Shown piece by piece: positions 49,004 to 58,220 of a DNA stretch of 64,000 nt. The stretch's first letter is position 1. The number at the start of each line of letters is the position of its first letter. Source of the stretch: Falsiroseomonas frigidaquae (lineage in GTDB: Bacteria; Pseudomonadota; Alphaproteobacteria; Acetobacterales; Acetobacteraceae); NCBI RefSeq assembly GCF_012163145.1, contig NZ_JAAVTX010000006.1, positions 186,001-250,000 on the forward strand, written 5' to 3'. The translations under genes were made by a program, and so were the position numbers. Below the pieces are notes generated by a model, which was given only the letters and a program-made list of their open reading frames with translations, was not told the DNA's origin and made no database searches.

Positions 49004-50854
49004 ATGGCGCAGCCGGGGCATTCCGGTAACGTGACGGTATCCCTTGCCGAGCCTGCCCGTGCGGCACTGGAAGGTGCCGTCACCCCGGTCGGCCGGCGGG
49101 CGAGCGACAGGCTGCCGGCGCCGCCGGAACCCCCCGGATTCACCTCCCCCGGCACATTCTGGCCGCTCTGCGTGGCCGTGGTGGTGCTCCCGCTGCTGGC
49201 GGCGGCAGTCGCCGCCTGGTTGAGCTGGCAGGACCTGCAGGCGGACACCGAAAGCCGCCTGACCCGGACAGTCGACCTGCTGCATGAGAACACGCTGCGC
49301 TCGCTGGAGAGCCAGGAAGCCTATCTCACCGCGGTGAACCGCTTCATCATGGACCGCACCTGGCCGGAGATATCGGCCAGCGCGGATGTGGCTGATTTCC
49401 TGGCCAGGCTGCGCGACAGCGCGCCGGGCACCAGCGCCATCGGCATCATCTCCCCGGACGGAATGCTGCTGCATATCTCCAGCCGCGCCTTCCCGATGCA
49501 GCCGGTGGACCGGTCCCAACGCGACTACTTCCAGGCACATCAGGGGGCGCGGGTGGATGATGTGCGGCCGGCGGTGGGCGCCGCCATCACCGGCCGCGTC
49601 CGCGGGCGCCGCATCTTCCCGGTCAGCCATCCCCGGCGCGGTCGCGAAGGGAGGCCCGATGGCGGCGTGATCTGGGCGACGTCGGACGTCGACGCCTTCG
49701 CCAATTTCTACGCATCCATCGTCATATCCCCCTCCGACACGATCCAGCTCATCCGCCAGGACGGGCGCATCCTGGTGCGCCACCCGGCGGCACCGGAGGC
49801 GCCGGAGGAGGCCGGCGCCCATGAGGACAAGATGGCCATCATCGCCACCTCGGCACGGACCGGGCGGGTCGCCCTCGCCTATGTCGGTGCCGGCAATTCC
49901 GGCGCCGGTCTTCCCGCCTTCGGGGCCAATCGGCTGGTGGCCGCGCGGTGGCTCGACCGCTACGGCGTCGCTGTCATCTACGGGCTGCACATGGACGAGA
50001 TGCGCCGCATCTGGGGTCGTCGCGCCGCTGGCTACGCCGCCGCCGCCGTCGTCGTGGTGGCCCTGTTGCTCTCGCTGATCCGGCTGGCGCAGATCGGCAT
50101 GCGTCGCGAATACGTCGCCCTGGCCCGCGCGCGGGCGGAAACGGTGCGGCGGCTGGAGGCAGAAATCCGGCTGCACGAGACGGCCCGCATCACCGCGCTC
50201 GGCCAGATCACCGCCGGCGTGGCGCATGACATGAACAACCTGATCCAGAGCGTCATGGCCGCGTCACGACTGATCGACCGCCGGGCGCAGGAACCGGAAA
50301 AGGTCCGCAGCCTGGCCTTGATGATGCGGGAAACCGCCGCGCGCGGCGCGCGGATCGCGTCCCGCATGCTGGATTTCGGCCGCCAGCAGCCGATGCGGGA
50401 AGAACCGGTCGAATTGCAGGCGGCATTCGAGCGGCTGCAGGAGACGGTGGGCGGGCTGCTCGGCTCCGGCATCCGCCTGGTCTGCGAGGCGGAGCCGGAC
50501 CTGCCGCCGCTGCGGGCGGACGGCGCGGAGTTCGAGACGGTGCTGGTGAACCTGGTCATCAATGCGCGCGACGCGATGCCGGATGGCGGCGAGGTGCGCG
50601 TGACGGCCGGGCTTCAGCGCGCGGAGGATGGCGCGGCGCGGCTGCGCGTGACCGTCGCCGATGCCGGCACCGGCATGACGCCGGAGGTGCTGCGCCAGGC
50701 GAGCGAGCCGTTCTTCACCACCAAGGGGTCGGGCCGCGGCACCGGTCTCGGCCTGTCCATGGCGCGGCAATTCGCCGAGAACCTGGGCGGCAGCCTCGCG
50801 ATCGAGAGCACGCTCGGCCAGGGCACCCGCGTCACCCTTTCGTTCCCGGCCTAG
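49004..50854 (+). CDS. Membrane sensor histidine kinase with periplasmic cache domain
   Basis: The 616-residue kinase has TM1 at about 52-74, a cache-like periplasmic domain (about 80-340), and TM2 at about 345-365. It continues with a short coiled-coil, the HisKA box ITAGVAHDMNNLIQS and HATPase motifs (NLVINARDAMPDGG, DAGTGM, GTGLGLS). No cognate response regulator is adjacent. The N-terminal 50 residues are Pro-rich and cytoplasmic. The signal is unknown. Confidence 0.87.
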   Translation: MAQPGHSGNVTVSLAEPARAALEGAVTPVGRRASDRLPAPPEPPGFTSPGTFWPLCVAVVVLPLLAAAVAAWLSWQDLQADTESRLTRTVDLLHENTLRSLESQEAYLTAVNRFIMDRTWPEISASADVADFLARLRDSAPGTSAIGIISPDGMLLHISSRAFPMQPVDRSQRDYFQAHQGARVDDVRPAVGAAITGRVRGRRIFPVSHPRRGREGRPDGGVIWATSDVDAFANFYASIVISPSDTIQLIRQDGRILVRHPAAPEAPEEAGAHEDKMAIIATSARTGRVALAYVGAGNSGAGLPAFGANRLVAARWLDRYGVAVIYGLHMDEMRRIWGRRAAGYAAAAVVVVALLLSLIRLAQIGMRREYVALARARAETVRRLEAEIRLHETARITALGQITAGVAHDMNNLIQSVMAASRLIDRRAQEPEKVRSLALMMRETAARGARIASRMLDFGRQQPMREEPVELQAAFERLQETVGGLLGSGIRLVCEAEPDLPPLRADGAEFETVLVNLVINARDAMPDGGEVRVTAGLQRAEDGAARLRVTVADAGTGMTPEVLRQASEPFFTTKGSGRGTGLGLSMARQFAENLGGSLAIESTLGQGTRVTLSFPA

Positions 50855-50873
50855 AGCGGGCAGTGTCCGCCGC

Positions 50874-51650
50874 ATGACAAGGCTCGCCAGTTTCAACGTG
50901 AACTCCGTCCGCAAGCGGGCGCCGCATATCCTGCGCTTCCTGGCGCGGCAGCAGCCCGACCTGCTGTTCCTCCAGGAGCTGAAATGTCGGACGGAGGAAT
51001 TCCCGGCGGTGGAGCTTGCCGCGTCCGGCTACCGCTTCCATGCGGTGGGGCAGCCGGGCGGCCGTAACGGCGTTGCGGTGCTGTCGCGCATTCCCTTCGA
51101 GGTGGTGGCCGAGTCGCTGCCGGGCGAGGCGACTGACAGCCAGGCCCGCTACATCGAGGTGGCCGCGGCCGGGATGCAGGTGGCCGGCATCTACCTGCCC
51201 AACGGCAATTCCGGCGGGGATGAGGGCTACCTGTACAAGCTGGCCTGGATGGAGCGGCTGCGGCGCCTGGCACAGGCGCGGCTGGATGCCTTCATCCCCT
51301 TCGCCATCCTCGGCGACTTCAACGTCTGCCCGACCGAACACGACCTGGCAAAGGGCACCCTGCCGCCGACCGATGCGCTGGTGCGGCCGGAGACCCGCGC
51401 CGAATGGCGTGCGCTGGAACATCTCGGCCTGACCGATGCGCTGCGGGCGCTGCACCCGGCGCCGGAGCAGATCTACACCTACTGGGACTACGGCTCCGCC
51501 TTCGAGCGCAATGCCGGGCTGCGGATCGACCACGCGCTGCTGAGCGCGGAGCTGGCAGAGCGGCTTGTGGCCTGCACGGTGGATGTGGACCCGAGGGCGG
51601 AAGAACAGCCCTCCGACCACACGCCGCTCGTCGTCGACCTGGCTGACTGA
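50874..51650 (+). CDS. xthA: Exodeoxyribonuclease III
   Basis: The 258-residue enzyme is an AP endonuclease and 3'-5' exonuclease of base-excision repair. Metal and catalytic residues are in FNVNSVRKR, FLQELKC, PNGN, ILGDFNVCPTEHD, and DHALLS / SDHTPLVVDL at the C-terminus. It begins 19 bp after the sensor kinase stop. Confidence 0.95.
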   Translation: MTRLASFNVNSVRKRAPHILRFLARQQPDLLFLQELKCRTEEFPAVELAASGYRFHAVGQPGGRNGVAVLSRIPFEVVAESLPGEATDSQARYIEVAAAGMQVAGIYLPNGNSGGDEGYLYKLAWMERLRRLAQARLDAFIPFAILGDFNVCPTEHDLAKGTLPPTDALVRPETRAEWRALEHLGLTDALRALHPAPEQIYTYWDYGSAFERNAGLRIDHALLSAELAERLVACTVDVDPRAEEQPSDHTPLVVDLAD

Positions 51651-51653
51651 GCC

Positions 51654-51998
51654 TCAGCGCCAGTTGCGCCCACCCCGATCGTGGCCCCGATCGTGGCCCC
51701 GGTCATTGCCGCGATGGCCGTGCTGCTGGTGGCCCCGATCGCGACCCCGATCCCAGCCGCCATGGTGGCGCGGCGGCGCGTAGTGGCGCGGCGGCGGGCC
51801 ATAGTACCGCGGGGCCGGCGCATAATACGGCCGGTAGACCGGGCGCGGCGCGTAGTAGCGCGGCGGCGGCGGCGCGTAATAGGGCTGCGCGTAGCCATAG
51901 CCGTAGCCGCCAACCGGCGTGACATCGGCGGCAACGACGCAGCCCGGCGCGAAGAGCAGCACCGGCAGCAGCAGGAAGAAGGCTCGGAGGCGGCGCAT
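51654..51998 (-). CDS. Tyr/Pro/Gly- and Arg/His-rich secreted or lipoprotein-like protein
   Basis: The 114-residue product has a signal peptide (LRAFFLLLPVLLFAPGC), with Cys20 that could be lipidated although the lipobox is imperfect. The middle repeats YYAP/RYYAP units and the C-terminus repeats DRGH/DRGR. It is low-complexity and probably a surface or periplasmic structural protein. The family is not recognised. It is convergent with xthA, 3 bp away. Confidence 0.6.
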   Translation of the reverse strand: MRRLRAFFLLLPVLLFAPGCVVAADVTPVGGYGYGYAQPYYAPPPPRYYAPRPVYRPYYAPAPRYYGPPPRHYAPPRHHGGWDRGRDRGHQQHGHRGNDRGHDRGHDRGGRNWR

Positions 51999-52117
51999 GA
52001 CGGGGACTCCCGCGCGGCGGACCGGTTTCTGTCGGTGGCCCTGCCGCTTGATACGGAGTTAACCCGAGCGTCATGTCCCGGTTCGGGCGCGATCGCGGCG
52101 ACTGCGAGGCCCATTGC

Positions 52118-52209
52118 GGCGGAGCCGCCTTAAATTGGTGGGCGGAGCCGGCTTAGATGGGCAGGCGGAGCCGGCTTAAATCGGCGGGCGGAGCCGGCTT
52201 AAATTTGGG
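52118..52209. repeat. Four-copy 23-bp tandem repeat
   Basis: Units start at 52118, 52141, 52164 and 52187, exactly 23 bp apart, with a core close to GGCGGAGCCGGCTTAAAT. Each contains the palindrome AGCCGGCT (imperfect in the first copy) and an AT-rich TTAAAT. They lie downstream of ilvD on its strand and upstream of the lipoprotein-like gene. There are no spacers, so it is not a CRISPR array. Confidence 0.85.
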
Positions 52210-52227
52210 GCCGCCCCCCTCACCCAA

Positions 52228-52255
52228 CCCTCTCCCCCCAACGGGGGGGAGAGGG
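52228..52255 (-). terminator. Strong C/G hairpin downstream of ilvD
   Basis: CCCTCTCCCCCC and GGGGGGGAGAGGG pair with a 3-nt loop. It lies just after the ilvD stop in its direction and could stop transcription; no long T run follows, and similar C/G hairpins occur elsewhere in such genomes. Confidence 0.55.
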
Positions 52256-52286
52256 CATTCTGGCGGTGGCGCCGCCAGGCGCGATC

Positions 52287-54005
52287 CTACTGGTCGGCGT
52301 AGATGTGGCCTTCCTCGGCCGCGCCCGGATGGGTGACGGCGCCCTGCGACGCCGGCCCTACGGTCTGGGCGTATTTCCACAAGGCGCCGGAGGTGTAGAG
52401 CGTCTTGCGCGGGGTCCAGGCGGCACGCCGGGCTGCCATCTCGGCCTCGGGCAGCATCACGTCGATGGTGCCGGCCTCGGCGTCGATGACGATCGGGTCG
52501 CCGTTCTTCAGCAGGGCGATCGGGCCGCCGACCGCGGCCTCCGGCCCGACATGGCCAATGCAGAAGCCTCGCGTCGCGCCGCTGAAGCGGCCATCGGTGA
52601 TCAGGGCCACCTTGTCGCCCATGCCCTGGCCATAGATCGCGCTGGTGGTGGACAGCATCTCCCGCATCCCGGGGCCACCCTTCGGGCCTTCGTAGCGGAT
52701 GATGATGACGTCGCCCGGCTTGTAGGCGCGCATCTCCACGGCCTTGAAGGCATCCTCCTCGCAGTCGAAGCACAGTGCCGTGCCCTCGAAGCGCAGCTTG
52801 TGCATGCCGGCGATCTTCACGATGGCGCCTTCGGGCGCGAGCGAACCCTTCAGCGACACCACGCCACCGATCGGGCTGATCGGGTCGCTGGTCGGGCGCA
52901 CCACATCCTGGTCCTTCGGGACGATCACCTCCCGGTGGTTCTCGGCCAGCGACTTGCCGGTGACGGTGATGGCGTCGCCGCGCAGGTAGCCGCCTTCCAG
53001 CAGCGCCTTGATGATCACCGGCACGCCGCCGATGTTGAACACATCCTGCGCCACGTAGCGCCCGCCGGGCTTCAGGTCCGCGATATGCGGCGTGGCGCGC
53101 ATGATCTCCGCCACGTCATGCAGGTCGAACTTGATGCCGCATTCATGCGCGATGGCCGGCAGGTGCAGCGCGGCGTTGGTGGACCCGCCGGTCGCGCCGA
53201 CGATGGCGGCGGCGTTGAACAGCGCATCCCGCGTCACGATGTCGCGCGGCCGCAGGTTTTTCCGAATGAGGTCCACCACGGCGCGGCCGGACTGCACGGC
53301 GTAGTAGTCGCGCGATTCGTCAGGTGCGGGCGCGCCGGCGGAACCCGGCAGGGCCAGGCCCAGCACCTCGGAGATGCAGGCCATGGTATTGGCGGTGAAC
53401 TGGCCACCGCAGGCACCGGCGCCCGGGCAGGCATGCTGTTCGAGATCCAGCAGGTCGGCGTCGGACATGTTGCCGGCGGCGTGCTGGCCGACCGCCTCGA
53501 ACACATCCACCACCGTCACGTCGCGGCCCTGGAAGCGGCCGGGGCGGATCGAGCCGCCATACATGAACACCGACGGCACGTTGAGGCGCACCATCGCCAT
53601 CATCACGCCCGGCAGCGACTTGTCGCATCCCGCCACGCCGACCAGCGCGTCATAGCAATGGCCGCGCATGGTCAGCTCGATGGAATCGGCGATGACGTCG
53701 CGCGAGGCCAGCGAGGACTTCATGGACTGGTGGCCCATGGCGATGCCGTCGGTCACCGTGATGGTGGTGAATTCGCGCGGCGTCGCGCCGCCCTCCTTCA
53801 CGCCGATCTTCACCGACTGCGCCTGGCGGGACAGCGCGATGTTGCAGGGCGCGGCCTCGTTCCAGCAGGTGGCGACGCCGACGAAGGGCTGGTCGATCTC
53901 CTCCTGCGTCAGGCCCATGGCGTAGTAGTAGCTGCGATGCGGCGCGCGTTCCGGCCCCACCGTGGTGTGGCGGCTCGGCAGCTTGGACTTGTCCCACTTG
54001 GTCAT
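52287..54005 (-). CDS. ilvD: Dihydroxy-acid dehydratase
   Basis: The 572-residue Fe-S enzyme performs the third common step of valine, leucine and isoleucine synthesis. Cluster Cys residues are in [25 protein letters not shown] and [12 protein letters not shown]. The C-terminal [16 protein letters not shown] is a family signature. The start at 54005 ([14 protein letters not shown]) is the conserved one. It is monocistronic and divergent from the Gln-rich gene. Confidence 0.96.
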   Translation of the reverse strand: MTKWDKSKLPSRHTTVGPERAPHRSYYYAMGLTQEEIDQPFVGVATCWNEAAPCNIALSRQAQSVKIGVKEGGATPREFTTITVTDGIAMGHQSMKSSLASRDVIADSIELTMRGHCYDALVGVAGCDKSLPGVMMAMVRLNVPSVFMYGGSIRPGRFQGRDVTVVDVFEAVGQHAAGNMSDADLLDLEQHACPGAGACGGQFTANTMACISEVLGLALPGSAGAPAPDESRDYYAVQSGRAVVDLIRKNLRPRDIVTRDALFNAAAIVGATGGSTNAALHLPAIAHECGIKFDLHDVAEIMRATPHIADLKPGGRYVAQDVFNIGGVPVIIKALLEGGYLRGDAITVTGKSLAENHREVIVPKDQDVVRPTSDPISPIGGVVSLKGSLAPEGAIVKIAGMHKLRFEGTALCFDCEEDAFKAVEMRAYKPGDVIIIRYEGPKGGPGMREMLSTTSAIYGQGMGDKVALITDGRFSGATRGFCIGHVGPEAAVGGPIALLKNGDPIVIDAEAGTIDVMLPEAEMAARRAAWTPRKTLYTSGALWKYAQTVGPASQGAVTHPGAAEEGHIYADQ

Positions 54006-54178
54006 GGCGCGCTTCCCGATGGTTTGGGACTGGCGTGCCACAGGATGCGGCGCGCGGCCAGGGGCGCGTGCCGGAAGCCTCGCGCACAAGTGGCCGGCTA
54101 CCCCCTTTGGAAGCTTGGCGAGGGTCGGGACCGGCGGCCATGATCGTCCGTCCAGATTTCACGACGAGGCTCAGAGAC

Positions 54179-54673
54179 ATGGCCCGACTCGCCCATCTTT
54201 CGCCAATGGCGTGCCTGGCTTTCGGGCTTCTCGTGGCGGGACCTGCCGCGGCGCAGCTCGACCCGCGCGTCGCGATGCCGCTCCAGGCCCTGTACAACTC
54301 GGCGCAGATGGCGTGCCAGCAAGGCAATCCGCAGGGCTGCGGCGCGATGCAGCAATTGCAGGCCAGCGCGCAGCAGCTCACCCAGGCGCAGTTCGCCTGC
54401 CAGCAGGGCAACATGCAGGCCTGCCAGTTTTTCCAGAGTGGCGCGCAGCAGGTGATGGGCGCCTGGCAGCAGCAGCAGGCCCAGGCGGGGATGCCGGCTG
54501 GGGGCATGATGCAGGGCGGCCAGGGCTATTCCAGCCAGCAGATGACCCGGGACCACAATTCCCGCATGCAGCAACAGCAGCAGCAATTCCAGCAGCACCA
54601 GAACAGGATGCAGCAGCAGCAGCAGTTGAACGACCAGAATCACCAGCGATTCATGGAGCAGCTGCGGCGCTGA
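54179..54673 (+). CDS. Gln-rich secreted protein with paired-Cys repeats
   Basis: The 164-residue product has a signal peptide (PMACLAFGLLVAGPAAAQ). The mature N-terminal half has two near-copies of CQQGN-xx-C (CQQGNPQGC and CQQGNMQAC), similar in spacing to Sel1-like Cys-paired repeats, and the C-terminal half is a Gln-rich coiled-coil-like stretch encoded partly by CAG runs. The family is not recognised. The start at 54179 has GAGG upstream; 54140 is a possible alternative. Confidence 0.6.
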   Translation: MARLAHLSPMACLAFGLLVAGPAAAQLDPRVAMPLQALYNSAQMACQQGNPQGCGAMQQLQASAQQLTQAQFACQQGNMQACQFFQSGAQQVMGAWQQQQAQAGMPAGGMMQGGQGYSSQQMTRDHNSRMQQQQQQFQQHQNRMQQQQQLNDQNHQRFMEQLRR

Positions 54674-54681
54674 AAGCCCGT

Positions 54682-55644
54682 CTACCGATCCGGCTGGAAG
54701 ACATGCGCCATGAACCACTGCTCGGGGTGTGCGCGCACCACCTGCTCCAGCACCGCATCCAGCGCGGCGATGTCCTCCAGCACCGCCTTGCGGCCGCGCC
54801 CCGGCGGGCCGACCGGCACCTCCGGCAGGAAGTGCAGACGGAACCGCGCCGCCTGTCCCAGCCGTAGCGCATAGGCCGGCACGATTGCCGCCCCGGTGGA
54901 AGACGCCAGGCGCACCGCGCGCATGATGTTGCCGTCCAGCTTCAACGGCCGGCCGAGGGCCGGGGCGTGCACCCGTCCCTCCCAGAACTCGTCTACGTAA
55001 TACAGCAGCGCCGCGTCGCGGCTTTCCAGCACGCGATGCGCCTCGAACACCGCGCCGAGCGTGGGTGCCACCGCCACCGCCGCCTGCGGTCCCGCCACGC
55101 TGCGGCTGCGGCCACGCGCCTTGTCCGCGATGCGCATGCGAAATCGGTTGGGCAGGCGCTGGTAGATGGCGTGGAAGGGAATGCCGAGCTGCGCCAACCC
55201 GGCATGCACCACTTCCCAATTCCCCACATGCAGCCCGGCGATGATCAGCGGGCGCCCGGCATCGCGCAGCGCCAGAAGCTGTTCGCCGCCTTCGATCTCG
55301 ATCCGCCCCTCGGCGCGGAAGCGCGACAGCGCGGCGAATTCGCTGAAGCAGCGGCCGACATGCGCCCAATGCGCGGCCAGCAGCGCCTCCACCTCCTCGG
55401 CCGTCGCCTCCGGCCGCAATTGCCGCAGCAGGGCGCGGACGCGGTCGGAGCCGACCTGCCGCTTGCGGCCGGCGCGCTGCCCCATGCGGACGCCGAAGGC
55501 GGAGGCGGCCTCGGTCGGCAGCAGGCGCAGCGCCTGGTGCGGCAGCCAATCGGCCAGCCCCTGCAGGGGATCGCGCAGCCAATGGCGCAGCAGGTCCCGG
55601 CGCGCGGACCAGCGCCAGGGGGGCGACGGGTAGAGGTGGTCCAT
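54682..55644 (-). CDS. Lysophospholipid/lipid A acyltransferase (LpxL/HtrB family)
   Basis: The 320-residue membrane-associated acyltransferase has the family active-site segment IIAGLHVGNWEVVH (HxxxxE) and the later YYVDEFWEG and GAAIVPAYALRL segments. It should transfer a fatty acyl chain to a lipid A precursor or a related lipid. Its ATG overlaps the stop of the upstream P450 gene by 1 bp (TAATG), so the two are translationally coupled, an uncommon pairing. Confidence 0.85.
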   Translation of the reverse strand: MDHLYPSPPWRWSARRDLLRHWLRDPLQGLADWLPHQALRLLPTEAASAFGVRMGQRAGRKRQVGSDRVRALLRQLRPEATAEEVEALLAAHWAHVGRCFSEFAALSRFRAEGRIEIEGGEQLLALRDAGRPLIIAGLHVGNWEVVHAGLAQLGIPFHAIYQRLPNRFRMRIADKARGRSRSVAGPQAAVAVAPTLGAVFEAHRVLESRDAALLYYVDEFWEGRVHAPALGRPLKLDGNIMRAVRLASSTGAAIVPAYALRLGQAARFRLHFLPEVPVGPPGRGRKAVLEDIAALDAVLEQVVRAHPEQWFMAHVFQPDR

Positions 55645-57059
55645 TACCGGGCCGTCAGGCGCATCGGCAGGGTCTCGCCCGGGCGCAAGGTCAGCCGCGC
55701 CACCGGCATCACCTGGGTACCCGGCTCCAGCACCAGGCGGAAACTGCCGGCCAGGGCGGCGAGGCAGATGGTCGCTTCCGCGAGGCCGAGATGCTGGCCG
55801 GTGCAGATGCGGGGGCCGGTGCTGAACGGGATGTAGGCATGCCGCGGCGGCTTCGGCGCGCCGGGCATGAAGCGGTCCGGGATGAAGGCATCCGGCTGGT
55901 CCCACAGCCCCGGCTTGCGGTGCAGCAGCCAGGGGCTGACCAGGATGATGGCGCCCTTCGTCACGGGGCGGTCGCCGATCCGGTCCGGCCCCAGCGCCTC
56001 CCGCGACAGCAGCGGCACGGGGGGATACAGGCGCAGCGTTTCCTCCACCACTGCGCGGGTGAAGGGCAGGTTGGGCAGGTCGGCCAGCGTCGCCACGCGG
56101 TCGCCCAGCACCTCGCGCACTTCCCCGGCCAGCCGCTCCGCGCTCGCGGAATCCTGGGACAGCATGAACAGCGCCCAGGCGAGGGTATTGGCGGTGGTCT
56201 CATGCCCCGCCATGAACAGCACGATGGCCTCGTTGCGGAAGGCGCGGCGGTCCATCGGGCGGTCGGTGCCGGGCACCTTGGCTTCCGACATGGCGCGGAT
56301 CAGGGACGCCTCGCCACCATGGCTGCCCTCCAGGATGTCCGCGATCAGCCCGTCCACCACCTTGTGGATGCGGCGCGCCGCCAGGCGCACACGCGGCCCG
56401 CGGAAGCGGGGGAACCAGTCCGGCAGGCCGAGCAGGGACAGGATGTCGGTCTGGCCGATATGCGCCTGGTATTCGGCGAAGGCGGCCACCACCTCCCCCG
56501 CCGCATCGCGGCCCAGCGCACGGCCGAAGATGGTGCGGCAGATGATCTCGGCGGTCAGGTGGCCCATCTCGGCCAGCACATCCAGCGGGCCGGGCGCCGG
56601 GCCATTCGCCAAGGCGCGCCACTGTTCGCGGCGCTCCGCCGCGGCCTCGGTGATGGCCGGCGCCAGCTCCGCCAGCCGCGAGACATGGGTGACGGGCGCC
56701 ACCACCCGCCGCCTTTCGCGCCACAGCGGGCCGTCGCTGACGAACAGCCCGTCGCCGAGCAGCGGCGTCAGCGCGTGGCGGTGCTGCGGACTCTTGCGCT
56801 GAAAATTCTCATGCCGCTCGACGAAGACGTAGTGCACCGAATCGGGGCTGTTGCAGACCACCACATCGCGCAGGAACAGCCGGCTGCCATAGACGTCGCG
56901 CTCGAAGGAGGATTTGGCCCAGATCGCCAGCCAGTTCTCCCGCGCCAGCTTCAGCATCCGCAGCAGCGGCAGGCCCGTATCCGGTCGCGGCGGATACGGG
57001 GGCACGTAGGGCGCCAAGGGCGTCGGGGCACTCGGCGGGGCAGCCGGTTCGATCAGCAT
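55644..57059 (-). CDS. Cytochrome P450
   Basis: The 471-residue P450 has the I-helix AGHETTANTLAWAL, the ExxR in EETLRLYPP, and the heme-binding IPFSTGPRICTGQHL. The LYPP pattern and length resemble CYP102/CYP4-like fatty-acid hydroxylases, but no reductase domain is fused. With the coupled acyltransferase downstream, a fatty-acid or lipid substrate is plausible (inference). Confidence 0.9.
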   Translation of the reverse strand: MLIEPAAPPSAPTPLAPYVPPYPPRPDTGLPLLRMLKLARENWLAIWAKSSFERDVYGSRLFLRDVVVCNSPDSVHYVFVERHENFQRKSPQHRHALTPLLGDGLFVSDGPLWRERRRVVAPVTHVSRLAELAPAITEAAAERREQWRALANGPAPGPLDVLAEMGHLTAEIICRTIFGRALGRDAAGEVVAAFAEYQAHIGQTDILSLLGLPDWFPRFRGPRVRLAARRIHKVVDGLIADILEGSHGGEASLIRAMSEAKVPGTDRPMDRRAFRNEAIVLFMAGHETTANTLAWALFMLSQDSASAERLAGEVREVLGDRVATLADLPNLPFTRAVVEETLRLYPPVPLLSREALGPDRIGDRPVTKGAIILVSPWLLHRKPGLWDQPDAFIPDRFMPGAPKPPRHAYIPFSTGPRICTGQHLGLAEATICLAALAGSFRLVLEPGTQVMPVARLTLRPGETLPMRLTAR

Positions 57060-57087
57060 GCCCCGCAGCTTACATGCCTCTTGCGGC

Positions 57088-58155
57088 CTATGCAGCCTCC
57101 GCCGTCAGCACGATGCGGCCAGTCACCTTCCCGGCACGCAGGCGTTGCAGGGCGCTGTCCGCATTCTGCATCGGCTCCCGCGTGATGGGGATGCTCGGCA
57201 ACCCGCCGCCCTGGGCGATCTTCACCAGCTCCCGCAGCTCCTTCGGGCTGCCGACATAGCTGCCGCGCACGGTCAGCGCCCGCATCGCCATCAGCGGCAG
57301 CGGCACGGTCAGCTCGCCGCCGAACAGCCCCACCTGGATCAGCTTGCCGCCCTTGGTCAGCGCGTCGAAGCACATCCGCGCGGTCTGGCTGCCATTCACC
57401 AGGTCGATGATCGCCTCCACCGGCCCGCCGCACAGGGCGACCAGGCGCTGCGCCGCATCCTCGCCGCTGGCATTCAGCGTGTCGCTGGCCCCGGCCTGAC
57501 GTGCCGCTTCCAGCTTTTCATCGCTGACATCGACGGAGACGATTCGCTTGTGGCCCATGGCCTTCAGCACCGCGATCGCCTGCAGGCCCAGACCGCCGGC
57601 CCCGACCAGCACGATCGGCACGTCGGCCTCCATCGGCATCACCTTGTTGATGGCGGAAAAGACCGTGATGCCGGAGCACGCATAGGTGGCCGCCAGCGCC
57701 GGGTCGATGTCACCCGGATCAACCAGGTGGCGCGGCTCCGGCACCAGGATGTGGGTGGCGTAGCCGCCATTCTGGAAGATGCCGAGCGCCTTGCCCTGGA
57801 GGCACATGTTGTCCTCCTCCGCCCGGCACTTGGCGCAGGTACCGCAGCCGACCCAGGGGAAGACGATGCGGGTCTGGCCGACCTCCAGCCCCTGCCCCTC
57901 GGCCTCCGGCCCCCATTTCACCACGCGGCCCACCGTCTCATGCCCCATGGCCAGCGGCAGCTTCACGCCGCGGTCCAGCAGCCGCATCTTGCCGCGGCTG
58001 CCGAGGTCCCATTCGCCTTCCCAGACATGGATGTCCGAATGGCAGACGCCGGCATGGGTAACCTCCAGCAGCACCTGCTTGCCGGTGGGCTCCGGCGTCG
58101 GCAGGTCGATTTCCTGCAACGGCTGCGCCACTTCCACGATCGCCCATGCCTTCAT
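57088..58155 (-). CDS. Zinc-dependent alcohol dehydrogenase
   Basis: The 355-residue MDR-type dehydrogenase has the catalytic zinc ligands in HAGVCHSD and GHETVG, the structural zinc CGTCAKCRAEEDNMC, and the NAD-binding VGAGGLGLQAI followed by SVDVSDEKL. It oxidises primary alcohols or related substrates. The start at 58155 is conserved. It is on the same strand as the P450, 28 bp upstream of the P450 start, and may share a transcript. Confidence 0.9.
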   Translation of the reverse strand: MKAWAIVEVAQPLQEIDLPTPEPTGKQVLLEVTHAGVCHSDIHVWEGEWDLGSRGKMRLLDRGVKLPLAMGHETVGRVVKWGPEAEGQGLEVGQTRIVFPWVGCGTCAKCRAEEDNMCLQGKALGIFQNGGYATHILVPEPRHLVDPGDIDPALAATYACSGITVFSAINKVMPMEADVPIVLVGAGGLGLQAIAVLKAMGHKRIVSVDVSDEKLEAARQAGASDTLNASGEDAAQRLVALCGGPVEAIIDLVNGSQTARMCFDALTKGGKLIQVGLFGGELTVPLPLMAMRALTVRGSYVGSPKELRELVKIAQGGGLPSIPITREPMQNADSALQRLRAGKVTGRIVLTAEAA

Positions 58156-58220
58156 CGTTCGTTCCCCCGGTTCATCGGATGCATGGCAACAGGCGGCGCG
58201 GTTCCGGTCAATCGGGCCGC

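Noticed and set aside
52118-52209. CRISPR array
   Set aside because: The 23-bp units abut one another without spacers.
52266-54143. 625-codon open frame opposite ilvD
   Set aside because: Antisense shadow of ilvD; no domain.
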